Assembly (NCBI RefSeq): GCF_000330505.1
Contig: NW_004440300.1
Location: 149,399 to 178,497, forward strand
From: Entamoeba invadens IP1
Taxonomy: Eukaryota; Evosea; Mastigamoebida; Endamoebidae
Direction of reading: 5' to 3'
DNA length: 29,099 bases
The position numbers were made by a program, and so were the translations under genes. Each line of letters begins with the position of its first letter. Position 1 is the stretch's first letter. Below are positions 1-10,322 of the stretch, piece after piece. The notes below the pieces were generated by a model. That model was not told the DNA's origin. It worked only from the letters and a program-made list of their open reading frames with translations, and ran no database searches.

Positions 1-1190
1 TTTACATATAAAAAACACTTTTTTCTAATCAAATTAATAAAAAAGTTTATTTTTATTACTTTTTCCACAAAAAACCTTAACTCGCTTTTAAGTGGATTAA
101 TATGAATAGCCCTTCTTACAAAATGTTTAACGGTTTCATTACAAATTAGTTCATTTTTTATGTAAAAAAATTTGATTTAAACAACAAATAAAAATAAACT
201 TGAATAAAATATTCAAATGTTATCAAATGGTAAAATAAAAATATCGATATTTAATATATTATATCGAAAATATACAATAAATATAAACAAGTATTAAATT
301 AATTATGTTTGTTGGTATTTATTAATGGATGGAAAATAATGATTTATAAAATAACATGTAGAATTATTGATTTAATTGGTAAATTCATAAAAAAAATAAA
401 AATATAAGGAATTTAAAAATAATATCATCAAAAGAATTTTAAACAAGAAAACAAAATCAAAAATATAATTCAATTGATTATTAATATGTTTAGTACCATT
501 ATGTTCACACAGATGGGAACGTCAGGTAATCTACCTTTTTAAGTTTTAGTTGTTCTATTTTTAGAACATGTATATATTACAATATGTTATATAACACACG
601 CAAAAGACGCGCTTTTTGAGCTTTTTATTATTTTATTAAAATAATATGAACATGAGTTGTTTTTTATCAAGATTATTATATAACATTCATATCATGCCAA
701 CATATTTATAATATAAAATTCAGAGTGAATATTAATATATAATATTTGATAGTCATAACTGTTTTATTATCACTCGTTATTCATTTCATTCATATATTCG
801 ATTTTTTATTCTTTTCTTTTCAGATGGTCTATCTTCTCATGTTTCTACTTTCGGTAGGTTCATATCAAGTAGGATACACCCGTTCCCATCTGAACACGGA
901 ATTACATTTTATCAATTTAAACCTTTGTGAGTTAAAAATCCAAATCAAAACAAACTTGACTCACTTTGTTCGTCTTTGTTTGTTTAACAATTTGTATTTT
1001 TAACTCACTGTTTAAATTTTTCAATCTTTTTTTATTTTATGTAATTACATTATATTATCTATAATTATAATTTTCACTAATTATTATATTATTTTTATTG
1101 TTATGTCAATTGTTTTAATTTTTATTTCATTATAATTGTCGAATTTGATTATTATATTTACAATTGGCCAATAATTTTTGTTATTGACAA
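1..1190. other. AT-rich intergenic stretch, no supported gene
   Basis: Long A/T runs with no reading frame of convincing composition. An 85-codon plus-strand frame at 746-1003 is dominated by F, L, I, V and H, as expected from random AT-rich DNA. The only notable structure is an inverted repeat with arms near 502-521 and 881-900, listed separately. Confidence 0.6.
502..900. repeat. Long-range inverted repeat (possible MITE)
   Basis: CAGATGGGAACG at 510-521 is repeated exactly in reverse complement at 881-892. The outer side of each arm continues with GTTCA-like sequence, offset by 4 nt. A poorer match further in includes CTACC. The roughly 395-bp spacing and terminal inverted repeats suggest a small non-autonomous DNA transposon. 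I see no clean target duplication, so the boundaries are uncertain. Confidence 0.35.
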
Positions 1191-1194
1191 TTAA

Positions 1195-1458
1195 TTATTT
1201 TGTTTTCGAATCTGTAACCTTAGTTGAATTAAAAACTAATTTTTTAATAAAAAATAAATTTCGATATTTGAAAGATTTTTCTACAAAATTTTTTAATTTT
1301 TGACAAATAAATTCGTTTTCTGCTGGATTCACGACAAATAGACGCTTTTGAATGTGTTTAAATTTTGAAATTTTTCGTCTTACACATTTATATAATGATG
1401 CGGGGTAATCCAAACCGTAACAATTTGTGCACTGCGCGGAATTTATGTGACGTGGCAA
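1195..1458 (-). CDS. Possible short coding relic with a CxxC motif, unidentified
   Basis: An open minus-strand frame of 87 codons with more balanced composition than its surroundings. It contains a CTNC (CxxC) pair near the N-terminal end and a K/R-rich centre. The frame has no ATG at its beginning (TTG at 1456-1458). Just upstream lies a pyrimidine-rich run ending in TTTTTAG, which would suit a 3' splice site, but no GTTTGT donor was found upstream. It may be an exon or a relic of a mobile element. I do not recognise the family. Confidence 0.25.
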   Translation of the reverse strand: MPRHINSAQCTNCYGLDYPASLYKCVRRKISKFKHIQKRLFVVNPAENEFICQKLKNFVEKSFKYRNLFFIKKLVFNSTKVTDSKTK

Positions 1459-1652
1459 ACTAAAAAGATAAAAATAATATTTTTTTTTCAGATTTAATAT
1501 TTTTTGCTCGGTGGGAAAAAATGAAAAACTTAAAATAATCTAACAATTCATTGTTTTAGAGTAAATTATAACGAAAACAATTTTTATTAATGAATACTTG
1601 TTGGATAGTCAAGTATGTGACATAGAATCGTGATGACGAGATAATTCATATT

Positions 1653-1822
1653 GATGATCACTATAATTTATTTTATCTAACAAGATAATTGAGTGTTACA
1701 CGGTTAAAATTTGGTCAATAGATCCCGAGGTATAATAGAATGGCTACGACAAGATGACCACTCTAATTTATGCGTTTCTAAGTTTTTTTTACCAGATAGT
1801 TGGGTGTTATACAGTTGAATTC
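1653..1822. repeat. Diverged tandem duplication, about 100-110 bp period
   Basis: An 18-nt block at 1653-1670 recurs at 1753-1770 with two mismatches. A second block starting at 1684 (GATAATTGAGTGTTACACGG) recurs from 1795 with a few substitutions (GATAGTTGGGTGTTATACAG). The offsets of 100 and 111 nt indicate one duplicated unit with small indels. No coding function is visible. Confidence 0.55.
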
Positions 1823-2885
1823 TTTATACTAATAACAGACATTGAAAAATATAAACTAATACAAAACATAATTAATAAAAAATATATTATAACTCGATAA
1901 ATTTGACATGTTTGGAATCGGATCTACAGCAAAACGGGTAATAAGAAGTATTATTTAAATAAAATAATTAACCTTCGCATTTTTTGGAATATAATAAAAA
2001 ATAATTTACTCTTGTTAAATGTTTTATTTAGTTTATAAAAACTCTACAATTGATAATAGACGGAATAAAGTTCGAAAACAAAAAAATAAATAAGGAGATG
2101 TATAAATACGTAAAAAGCGTGATTCGCAACTTTAAGATAACAATATTTACATTATATTAATTAGATAATCCGATTATTGGCATTTAGTTATTATGAATTA
2201 AAACATATATTTTAATAACTATAATTTTATATTATTTTTAATAAAAATTAAAAATTAAATAAAAAATTTAAATATTGAATGAAAAAAGTAAAAAACAAAA
2301 TAATTATTGGTAATTGTTATTTGACAATACTGATAAAAATAAATTTTTATATTATCATGTTTATTATTCATTTTTCTTTGCCAAAAAACTGCTCTATTTA
2401 TATAGGCCAATTCCATCCTGGTTTGGCACACCCTGTTAATCATGTAGAAAGTCAACCTTAAAAAAAACACCAAAATAAAACTTGTTTATTTTAACACAAA
2501 TACTAGAAATATTAGGTCCACATCTTATAAATGCCTTGAGTAAGTGACTCAAAATGTCTAATCAAAAAAATAAATTAATATATTTTTACCATTAATTTAT
2601 AACAAAATAAATTTATTGTATAGTGTTTGTCCATAATTTTATTTCGACAATTATTATTGTTTAATAACAAAAACATGGTAAAATTGTTGTACTTTGTACA
2701 GTTTTTTGGAACCCCCAAAAACACAAAAATAATAGAAAGGATTTTTCAATTCACAGAAAACATCAAAAATAGCGAGAAGACATCCCGAATCCACCAAGTA
2801 TTTTTTTAACAAATCTTGTCAGTCTTTCGTGCACTTATTTTCTTTCTCTTAAAAATTGTAAAATAAATAAACAAAAATTTATCAT
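1823..2885. other. AT-rich intergenic stretch
   Basis: No supported gene. Short opposing frames near 2255-2473 overlap on both strands and are of low quality. The segment 2403-2433 is less AT-rich and, read on the minus strand, begins CAGGGTGTGCCAAACC, which resembles a Tc1/mariner-like terminus. No partner terminus was found. TTGAGT and ACTCAA near 2536-2552 form a small palindrome. Confidence 0.4.
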
Positions 2886-4141
2886 TTAAATTTCTCCCTC
2901 TTTAATTTCCTCCAAATTCATCAATTCCAACATTCTGTTGATCCTCTCAATAAGCCAATTTTGTTATCAAGTGCAATCCAGTCTTTGGGGAACATATCCA
3001 AATTGCCAATGTAAGCACCCAACACTGCTCCAACAACTGCTTTATTGGTGTCTGCATCTCCCGCTTCAAAGGTCACAGCCATCAATACACTCTCGATTAT
3101 TTCCTTGTTACTTTTCCCATCATTTTTCAATTTCCATGCCTTTTAAACCCCACTGCACATCCAACTGGCTTATACGTGTACCCAATCGAATTATTTAAAT
3201 CAAGTTGTTCCAAACTCTTCGGATTTGTGAATTTCTCAAAATCGGAATAAAACTCCTTGTTACCTTCTATGTACTTTCTACCTCTTTCTCGTGCAAATTC
3301 AATCGCTTTTTGACAATCACACTCGCCTCTTAGGAACTCCCCAATTAAATAAACTTTTATAGAAACAGAGGCCTGGCACCGTGGGTCGAAGTGAGTCATT
3401 TTCCACAAAATTTTTGCAGTCTCTTCAACCTTTTCGATGTCCCAAAAATAAGGAATAGCAGCCGTTGAAGTCCTCATGACACTTCCATTAGGAGTAGTTT
3501 GTCTTCCTCCTTTTTTTCCAAATTTCCATTAATTTTAAGTAGGTTTTCCAAATATTTTTGGACGATAAAACAACCTTAAAATTTGCTCCAATACCTAAGG
3601 CGCCCATATCGCTTACTTCTGAATATCTAAAATAAAACCAATCAAGATGTCATGTTGCAAAGACTTCTGTAACACAATTTCCATTCTTTGCTACTCAAGA
3701 GTCGAGTATTAATAGCAACTGATCCGTGTCGTCAGTCCGGTCCAAACATTTCAAGTCAAAATTCATCCACAGAGAGCGGTGCTGGTCTATCAAATAACGC
3801 GAATGATTGATTTTCTTGTGTTTATAAAACAACTCGGCTTGTTCCTTCGAGAAAAATTCAGTCGAGAGACCAACAGTGTCGCCGACGGCTTGACCGAGAA
3901 TTATGGAAATTATTTTTGAACGAATGTTTGGGTATTCCTTTGGAAAAGTGAGAGGACTAAATTCCTTTGGCAATGGATTTGGATATTTAGTAAATGGGAG
4001 GTAATGATTTAGACATTCCATTTGTGCTAAGTGTACAACAATGCCTGTTGTATACGAAAATGGACTTTTCTGATGGGTCAGCATGGACGTATTGTTCATT
4101 TCTTTGAAGTAAGTTGACATATCCATTTGTGGACTTTTCAA
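2886..4141 (-). pseudogene. ADP-ribosylglycohydrolase (ARH) family pseudogene
   Basis: ARH enzymes remove ADP-ribose from proteins or other acceptors using two Mg2+ ions. Seen here in order on the minus strand: an N-terminal GQAVGDTVG motif matching the family's G-x-A-x-G-D start; DDTDQ (metal-binding DDT); an SDMGALGIGA segment; NGSVMRTS (the family's NGS/AxMR motif); and EAGDADTNKAVVGAVLG (C-terminal GxDxDT metal site). The ATG is at 4139-4141. The frame is broken by two in-frame TGA codons (3695-3697 and 3650-3652) and by frame changes near 3545, 3515, 3130 and 2945. After the last shift the C-terminal tail ends at the TAA at 2886-2888. All metal-site motifs survive, so decay looks recent. 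Family identity is strong; whether each break is biological or a sequencing error is uncertain, but two separate TGA codons favour a true pseudogene. Confidence 0.85.
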
Positions 4142-5022
4142 TGTTAAAAATTTTAATTGGTTTTATTATATTATAGAGTTTGTTTGTTTAGAAAAATCGA
4201 TCGTTTACAAATATTAGTAAAATATAATATTTATTGCTATAATTCGAAAAACATTCAGAATTAAACCAAAAACATTAAATAAAACCCCTAAAAATAAAAA
4301 AACAAACTATAAAATATTAATAATAATAAGAAATAAATAATAAAAATTATAACTGGTTGAAAAATTGTAATTCACTTCAATAAAATTGACGTTTTGAATA
4401 AAAAAACAACTTTTTGTTTAGTGTTTGTGTCAAACACTTTACACAGTCAATTACAACTTAATGTTTTTTTGGAAATTGAAAATAGAGATTTGGCAAACAC
4501 AAAAGAAAGTACAATTGAAAGTTATCAAAAATATTATTTAGTCAAATACATATCGATACAACATAATTCAACAATCGAGAACTTAAATGTGTGATGAAAC
4601 GCAGCATTTTATTTGACATTTAATTTACAGCAACAAATTTGAATTTAAAACATCGTCAAGTTAACCACAAAACGCGGTGAATGTTTAAAAATCTTGAACT
4701 CATACAATCCACTTTTGAATTGAATTAATTTCACGCGAAAGAGACAATGTTTAAAACTGACCGAAGTCGATTAACAACTTATAATTGTATTGGGTTCAAA
4801 TATGGGATTCAATTCCAAATAAAGGTGTTTCAAAATTTTAATCAAATTCTTTGGCTTGGTAATTATTATATAATAATAATTATAGAAATTAATAATAAAT
4901 AGTTGTTTTTAATAAAAAACTGTTAATCTTATTAAGCTGGAATTTTTCCACCAACTCTTACTTGTTAATGATAATTGTCGTTTCTAGTATTGCACAAACA
5001 AGAAAAATACCAAATATAAATT
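4142..5022. other. Intergenic stretch with a possible coding relic
   Basis: Mostly AT-rich. On the minus strand, about 4645-4770 is open for roughly 41 codons with balanced composition (FKSGLYEFKIFKHSPRF in the middle), ending at the TAA at 4645-4647. It lacks a start codon and may be the 3' end of a lost gene, family unknown. A 66-codon plus-strand frame at 4394-4594 starts without an ATG and has no recognisable features. Confidence 0.35.
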
Positions 5023-6119
5023 TTAATGGAATAAACATCCTTTAAAACACTCTGCACCCAGTTTCACACTTTTTGAGATATTAAGATAACTCAAACAACG
5101 ACAGTCTTTAAATGCAAATATTTTAATTTCCTTTAGTTTTTGGTTTAACGCCACATTACTTAACATTTTACACCCCATAAAAGTTGAATCTCCAATTTCT
5201 TCCAACTCTTCATTCATCACTATTTCACTCAATTTATAACAAAACGAGAACGCGTAGTTTCCGAGACTTGTAATTCCACATGAAAGTTTGATAATTTCCA
5301 AATTGCTACAATTTTGAAACATTCGATTTTTGATAGTCACCAATTTTGTCGTTTTAAACAAAACAATTTCGAGTTTGGAACAATCAGAAAATGCGCCTGA
5401 ATCCATTTCCTCGACATTTTCTAATATTTCAATTTTGCGGAGTGAGCTACACCCAGAAAAACACGACTCCCCAATATTTATTAAATATTGTGGTAATTCA
5501 ACTTCACTAAGTTTTGAACACCCACAAAATGTTGTTTTTTCTAGTTTTGTAATAAACTTAGGTAATACTATTTGTTCAAGTGAGGAACACCAATTGAATG
5601 CGTCTTTCCCGATGAAAATGACATTATGGGGTATAGAAATGTTCGAGATGTTGCAACATCCATAAAAGCATGCGGCACCAAGACGAGTTACTGTTGAGCA
5701 AAGAGAAACAGACGAAAGAGCAAAACATCCACGAAAACACCCATCACTAATCGAAGTCACTAGAGGTGGAATCGAGACAATTTCTTTGGAATAATAACCA
5801 TTCACTACGTATTCAACAAATGAAGATGTAACAGGTTCTGGTAATGCGTTTGGGAGACTGGAATGTATAACTTTAAATGGACAATTTTTTGAAAGAAAGC
5901 TTTTTCTGGAAAAAAATCATCATAAGGAGAATATAAATGAAGTGTTTCTACATTTGGGAATAACACTAAATTATTTTCTGAAACAGAAATTGGGTTAAAA
6001 TGGAAATTGTTTGTAAAGTTATAATACTTTTTACACACCATTTCCAAATTCAAAAAGTCGTTTGAAGTCTTAAAGTACTTCGCAACAATTAAAATATGAA
6101 AACATTCAATATGTATCAT
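5023..6119 (-). pseudogene. BspA-like leucine-rich repeat (LRR_5) protein, single frameshift
   Basis: Two minus-strand frames join into one family-typical protein. The N-terminal part (ATG at 6117-6119) has the Entamoeba BspA-like head, with FHFNPISVSENN and FPNVETLHLY, closely matching the gene at 27446. The C-terminal part (to 5023) has about eleven 23-residue repeats of the LxxIGxxCFxGCSxL type, which in Treponema and Entamoeba relatives form surface-exposed or binding solenoids. No signal peptide is visible; many Entamoeba members lack one. The frames must change once, around 5890-5910, next to the T-run and A-run of the segment encoding DDFFPEK. After the shift the linker reads SSFVEYVVNGYYSKE, the normal junction into the repeats. 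No GTTTGT/TAG intron fits. A homopolymer sequencing error is quite possible, in which case this is an intact gene of about 365 aa. Confidence 0.8.
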
Positions 6120-6181
6120 CGTTTGAAATCTGAGTTTGATTTTTTTTTAAAAATACTGATGATAATTTATAATATTTTTAA

Positions 6182-6484
6182 ATGAAAAAAAGATTACAGA
6201 TTTATTTTGGAACTGTGAAAAAAATGGTCGAAAACTCAAGTCCAAATTTACAAATTACACTAAAAACAATAAATGTATTTACAGTAATACCACTAAATTT
6301 GATTGGTTCGGATTGGACTTTTGAATGTTTCAAGGTTGATGGTGTTACAATACTATTCGGTGGTGCATTGATCTATGATCACTATTTTTGTATGTGTAAA
6401 AGCGTAACAATATAACTCAATGTCAAATCATTTGTTAATGATTGTTTTAATGAATTAAAAATTGTTATATATTATTTGATTTAA
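6182..6484 (+). pseudogene. BspA-like LRR relic
   Basis: The plus-strand frame contains degenerate LRR_5 units: VIPLNLIGSDWTFECFKVDGVTI matches the 27446 protein's PLNVTSLGDWSFYKC...VTI unit, and ALIYDHYFCMCKSVTI matches VTLINDHCFRECYNL. An in-frame TAA (6413-6415) interrupts the next unit, which continues in the same frame as LNVKSFVNDCFNELKIV before the final stop at 6482-6484. The part before the repeats is unrecognisable. It lies 62 bp from the divergent LRR gene at 5023-6119, so it is probably a decayed paralogue. Confidence 0.6.
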
Positions 6485-6668
6485 TATCACATCAATAAAT
6501 TGTTGTTAATTTTGTTGGCAGCATTCTGAGTTGTGTTTATTATAATATCATTAAATGTTACATAATATTATAAAACGTAAAATTTAACATTATAGTTTAT
6601 TATAATTGATTAAAATAATTAAATCCAAAATACAAAGAGATTTCAAAAAATAATATCTCTTAAATGCG

Positions 6669-6900
6669 TAGAGTCAGTCTAACAGCGTTGTCTGTTCCCC
6701 AAACGTTGTCTTTTTGACAAAAAATAATTGATTTTTGTTTCAAAAAAACGGGAATTAAATAAAAAAGAAAAAAATTAGGAAAAATATTAAAACTACAGTT
6801 TTAAGTTTTTCATTAAATTTCCTAAAATATTCCATTTATTATGGATTAAAAATAGGCAGACAAATTTACAAACAAGACAACGTTTAGCAAATAACTCTAG
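6669..6900. mobile_element. MITE, GAGTCAGTC family, copy A
   Basis: Begins TA-GAGTCAGTCTAACAGCGTTGTCTG and ends with AGACAACGTTTAGCAAATAACTC-TA, an imperfect terminal inverted repeat bounded by TA dinucleotides, as for Tc1/mariner-type insertions. The interior (TTGACAAAAAATAATTGATTT, then an A-rich run, then TTCCATTTATTATGG) is clearly shared with copies near 11677, 26976 and 28950. It contains no transposase frame. Confidence 0.75.
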
Positions 6901-7542
6901 ATAATTTTAACTAAATTAATGATAAGGTTGAATTCTTTATAAAATAGTAATTATAATTAATTGGCTAAAATTGCCCAATAAAATATACTATAATAAATAT
7001 GAAAAAAATTAATATTAAAATAAAATTGAATTTATAAACCCAATTGTTTATGTATTAATAAAAAATATAATAAATATATTGTATTTTTGGGTAAATTTAT
7101 TAAAATTATAATAATATATTAATATTAATATTGTTATAAATTAAAATATTATATTTTGAAATTTATATTAATGTTAATATTTTCATCTTTTACTATAGCT
7201 GTGTTTGATGTAATTTTCATATTTTACTATCCCGCGAATGGTCGCATGTTTTACAAGTTTTTTTTATGAAAAAAAAATGTGTAAAAATTATTTTAAAAAA
7301 TAACACACTGCATGAGAAAGCCATGCAACCAATAATAACAATTATAAACAAAAAATCATAAAAACAAATTTAAATAGATATTTTTGATTGGCTTTATAAG
7401 GGAAGTTAAACAAGTCGCCATTTTTGCAAATAACCAAATAAAATCTAAGTGAGAACTATTTGTATAAACAGGAAATTTATTTTTAATGTTGATGCAAATA
7501 TCCCGATATATTACTACCACAAAAATATCAATTTTTATTGTT
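6901..7542. other. AT-rich intergenic stretch
   Basis: No gene seen. The far 3' (left) end of the piggyBac copy should lie here, but I found no TTAA followed by CCC, so the boundary is unresolved. Confidence 0.5.
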
Positions 7543-9818
7543 TTAGAAATCAAATTGATTGATACAATTGTTACATTTATAAATTCGGATAGAGTGTTTA
7601 AAACAAACATGTCTACCACATGACACACAAATATTTTTAACGGAATTTCGTTTTCCTTTAATTTCTTCTTTACAAATCGCACAATCAGAAACGGTTTTTT
7701 GAATAAAAATGGGTTATTTAAACTCATTCTTTGTAAATGTTTTCGAAAAATAAATAACGGCCTTTCTGGATCGTAGATTCAAATGATTCAATTTCCTCTT
7801 TTTAACATTGTTAAAAATTAAGTGTATCGCGACATTTTCCATAATTTCAATTCTGTTAATTTTTGTTTGTGATGGTTTTTGTTGTGTATAATTTGAGATT
7901 TCATGATAACGTACAAGTTGTTAAATGCCAGATTTAACATACAGAAAAACAAAGCTAAAGTCCACCTTCTTGTTATTCTCTCTGTATCGGTTCTTTTGGT
8001 AAGTGAGTCAACTATATCAACTCCTCCCATAAATTTATTATAATCTATATTAACAGTGGTTTTATTTGGTAATCTTTGTGTAGAATATTTCGATCTAATA
8101 GTTGGTTTTATTGATACTTTTTCACTTGTATTTACATCCACTTTGTTGGCTTTAGTGCTAGACAGTAATAGTACATTAGTTTTCTTATCAATAAAACTCG
8201 ATAAGTAACTCCCATTTGAACAATGATATGTTACTAAAGACCCATCTGTCTGCTTTCCTTTTCTTTTCAATTCATTTGGTACTTCCTTTTTGAATCCAAA
8301 GTTCCTATTATATTTATGCCTCGGCTTGCCAAATATTCTTATAATATTTGTGAAGTAAAATAACGATCTGTAAATAAATTATATTCACTTCCCCAAAAAG
8401 ACTCCATCAAATTAATTACAACGCGTTCGCCCAAACGGTGTACAACTTCTCCGTTGTTACTTCCTCTGTATAGAAAGGTATTAAGAACAGCATTTGTTTC
8501 TGAATCGACCAACACAAATATTATAAATCCACATTTAGAAAGCTTGGAAGGCATTGTAACTTTGTTTTGGTAATAACCAAAATATCTGAATAAGTCTTCA
8601 TCAACACACAACACAGAATATGGTTCAATTTGTTCACTCATTTCTTTAAAAACGTCATTAAATGTTTCTATTATAAATGATATTTTATAATAATTATCCC
8701 AATCATATCCATATGTATATATTGGACTCGTTAAACTTAAATACTCATCATTATTGGTTAAGATGTTTTTATTTGTTGATGTTGTTTTATTTTGTTGAGT
8801 TTCGTATGAATCACTTGAATCATCACTAGATAAATACTGATCATTTTCAGATGAACCAGTTGAATCAGTTGAAGTTGAATGAGTGCTTAAACTTGTATCA
8901 GAAAAACTTTCTTCGTCAATTTCACTTTTTGAATATTTTCTTTTTGTGTAATTTTCATTTACAAACATTTCGAATAAATCTTGCGAAACGTGTAAATCTT
9001 CTGCTTTTCTTTTACATAAATTATCAAAGCGAAGATTTCTCAAAATCTGTTTGTATCTTCTAAGAGACATTGCAGACATGAATGCTATTATTGCAAATTT
9101 TCCAAACCAATTATTTCTTTGACTTAATTTAGTATCATTATAAACACCTTGCAATAGTGAAATACCAATGAATGCAAACATTTCATCTCTGTCAAGATCT
9201 TTCCAATTCCGTGTTGTTAATTGTGTTGTGTTAAAAATAAAAACAGAAAATTTACCATGAATATTAGTATACGTTAATAATGTTTCAATAAACTGTGGTG
9301 GAAAAATAAAATCAATAAGTTTATCCAATGACATTTTCAAAATCTTATCAATATATTCTGCACTTTTCGTTGGTCTAACTTGATAACATTTTAACACGTT
9401 TCCTAAATTAATTTTGTTGTATTTGTATTTTGTTTCTTTACCAACAAGAACATTTATTTTTTCAATATACTCATTAGTAATAATATTTTTGAGCCTTTTC
9501 CTTTTCTATGACATGTTTTTTTAATTGATGGTATCTGTTGTATTGAATAAATTGTATTTATATTATGATGTTTATCATCTTCCAATAGAACATTTTCTCC
9601 GTTAAATTTTGTGTGAATTTTATTAATAAAAGTAGTGTATGCAATCGTATTAATCGTTTTAATGAATACTTCTAAATTATCGGGATTGTGCATTAAAACA
9701 GATCTACAATCTTTGAACATAATCATCATTGTGACATAATAACAAACATAAACACCACATAAAAGAGATTGTGCCGGCTGTCTACAAAAACTTGTTGCGG
9801 TGTAAATATTAAATTCAT
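7543..9818 (-). pseudogene. piggyBac-type transposase, decayed
   Basis: DDE transposase of the piggyBac superfamily (DDE_Tnp_1_7), which cuts and pastes DNA at TTAA. The three catalytic aspartates are visible in context: CVDED (near 8605), DRYFTS (near 8350) and the GGVD/VD segment after YNKFM (near 8010), followed by RRWTLALF. A C-terminal cross-brace zinc finger (CAIC, CVSC, CFKH, CNNC) lies at about 7560-7700, in another frame than the preceding part. The best start is the ATG at 9816-9818, with a TATA-like element just upstream and a 44-nt intron (9704-9747) that joins the first exon in frame. Breaks: a frameshift near 9480-9510; an in-frame TAA at 8336-8338, after which family-like sequence (EYLASRGINIIGTL) continues; a frameshift near 8285; a stop at 7818-7820; and a further stop and frame change before the zinc finger. 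An S/D/E-rich linker sits at about 8780-8940. A GGG-TTAA at 9887-9893 could be the right terminus, but no matching left end was found. Confidence 0.88.
9704..9747 (-). other. Candidate intron in the piggyBac gene
   Basis: Read on the minus strand, the 44-nt segment starts GTTTGTTATTATG and ends GATTGTAG, the canonical Entamoeba intron boundaries. Removing it joins the ATG at 9818 in frame to the codons for SVLMHNPDNLEVF. Without splicing, the first exon reaches a stop within the intron. Confidence 0.55.
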
Positions 9819-9830
9819 TTTAATCGAGAG

Positions 9831-9841
9831 TATTAAATATA
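9831..9841 (-). promoter_or_regulatory. TATA-like core promoter element of the piggyBac gene
   Basis: The minus-strand sequence TATATTTAATA lies 13-23 nt upstream of the proposed ATG at 9818. Entamoeba genes have very short 5' leaders and a GTATTTAAA-type TATA box, so the spacing is tight but plausible. Confidence 0.35.
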
Positions 9842-10011
9842 TCCTTTAAATATGACACATAATCAATGTTGTGATAATTTTCCAATGGGTTAAATATTAT
9901 GCCTATTTTTTCTTGGCTGTCAACAACAGCTAAAACAAAATGTGTATATTATAAAATAGGAATAAAAGTAAGCCTAAAACTCAAAATATTATTTTTGATA
10001 ATCGTGTCAAA

Positions 10012-10111
10012 NNNNNNNNNNNNNNNNNNNNNNNNNNNNNNNNNNNNNNNNNNNNNNNNNNNNNNNNNNNNNNNNNNNNNNNNNNNNNNNNNNNNNNNNN
10101 NNNNNNNNNNN
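10012..10111. other. Assembly gap (100 N)
   Basis: Exactly 100 N in a row, a conventional size for a gap of unknown length. Sequence on either side does not obviously continue one feature. It lies just beyond the putative right end of the piggyBac copy, so repeats may have caused the break. Confidence 0.99.
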
Positions 10112-10322
10112 TCATAATTATTTGTACGTTCATTTCGAATAATTAGACAAATTTACGATTCAACTAAAATAGAAAACAAAATGTTTAAAAGCTTTAATTT
10201 ACAAAAAACTTCTTAATTGTTTTAAAATATATACCTAATTGTAATTCATTATAAAATACAAATAATGAGTTTTTACTTAAACATAAATTAATCAAATTGG
10301 TAATAATAATTTGTTCCTTTAG

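Noticed and set aside
2255..2473. Overlapping short frames on both strands
   Set aside because: Neither has coding-like composition; only the CAGGGTGTGCC end was of interest and it has no partner.
4394..4594. A 66-codon plus-strand frame
   Set aside because: No ATG at its beginning, no recognisable domain and composition near background.
7040..7356. Left terminus of the piggyBac element
   Set aside because: No TTAA followed by CCC, and no convincing inverted match to the GGG-TTAA at 9887-9893.
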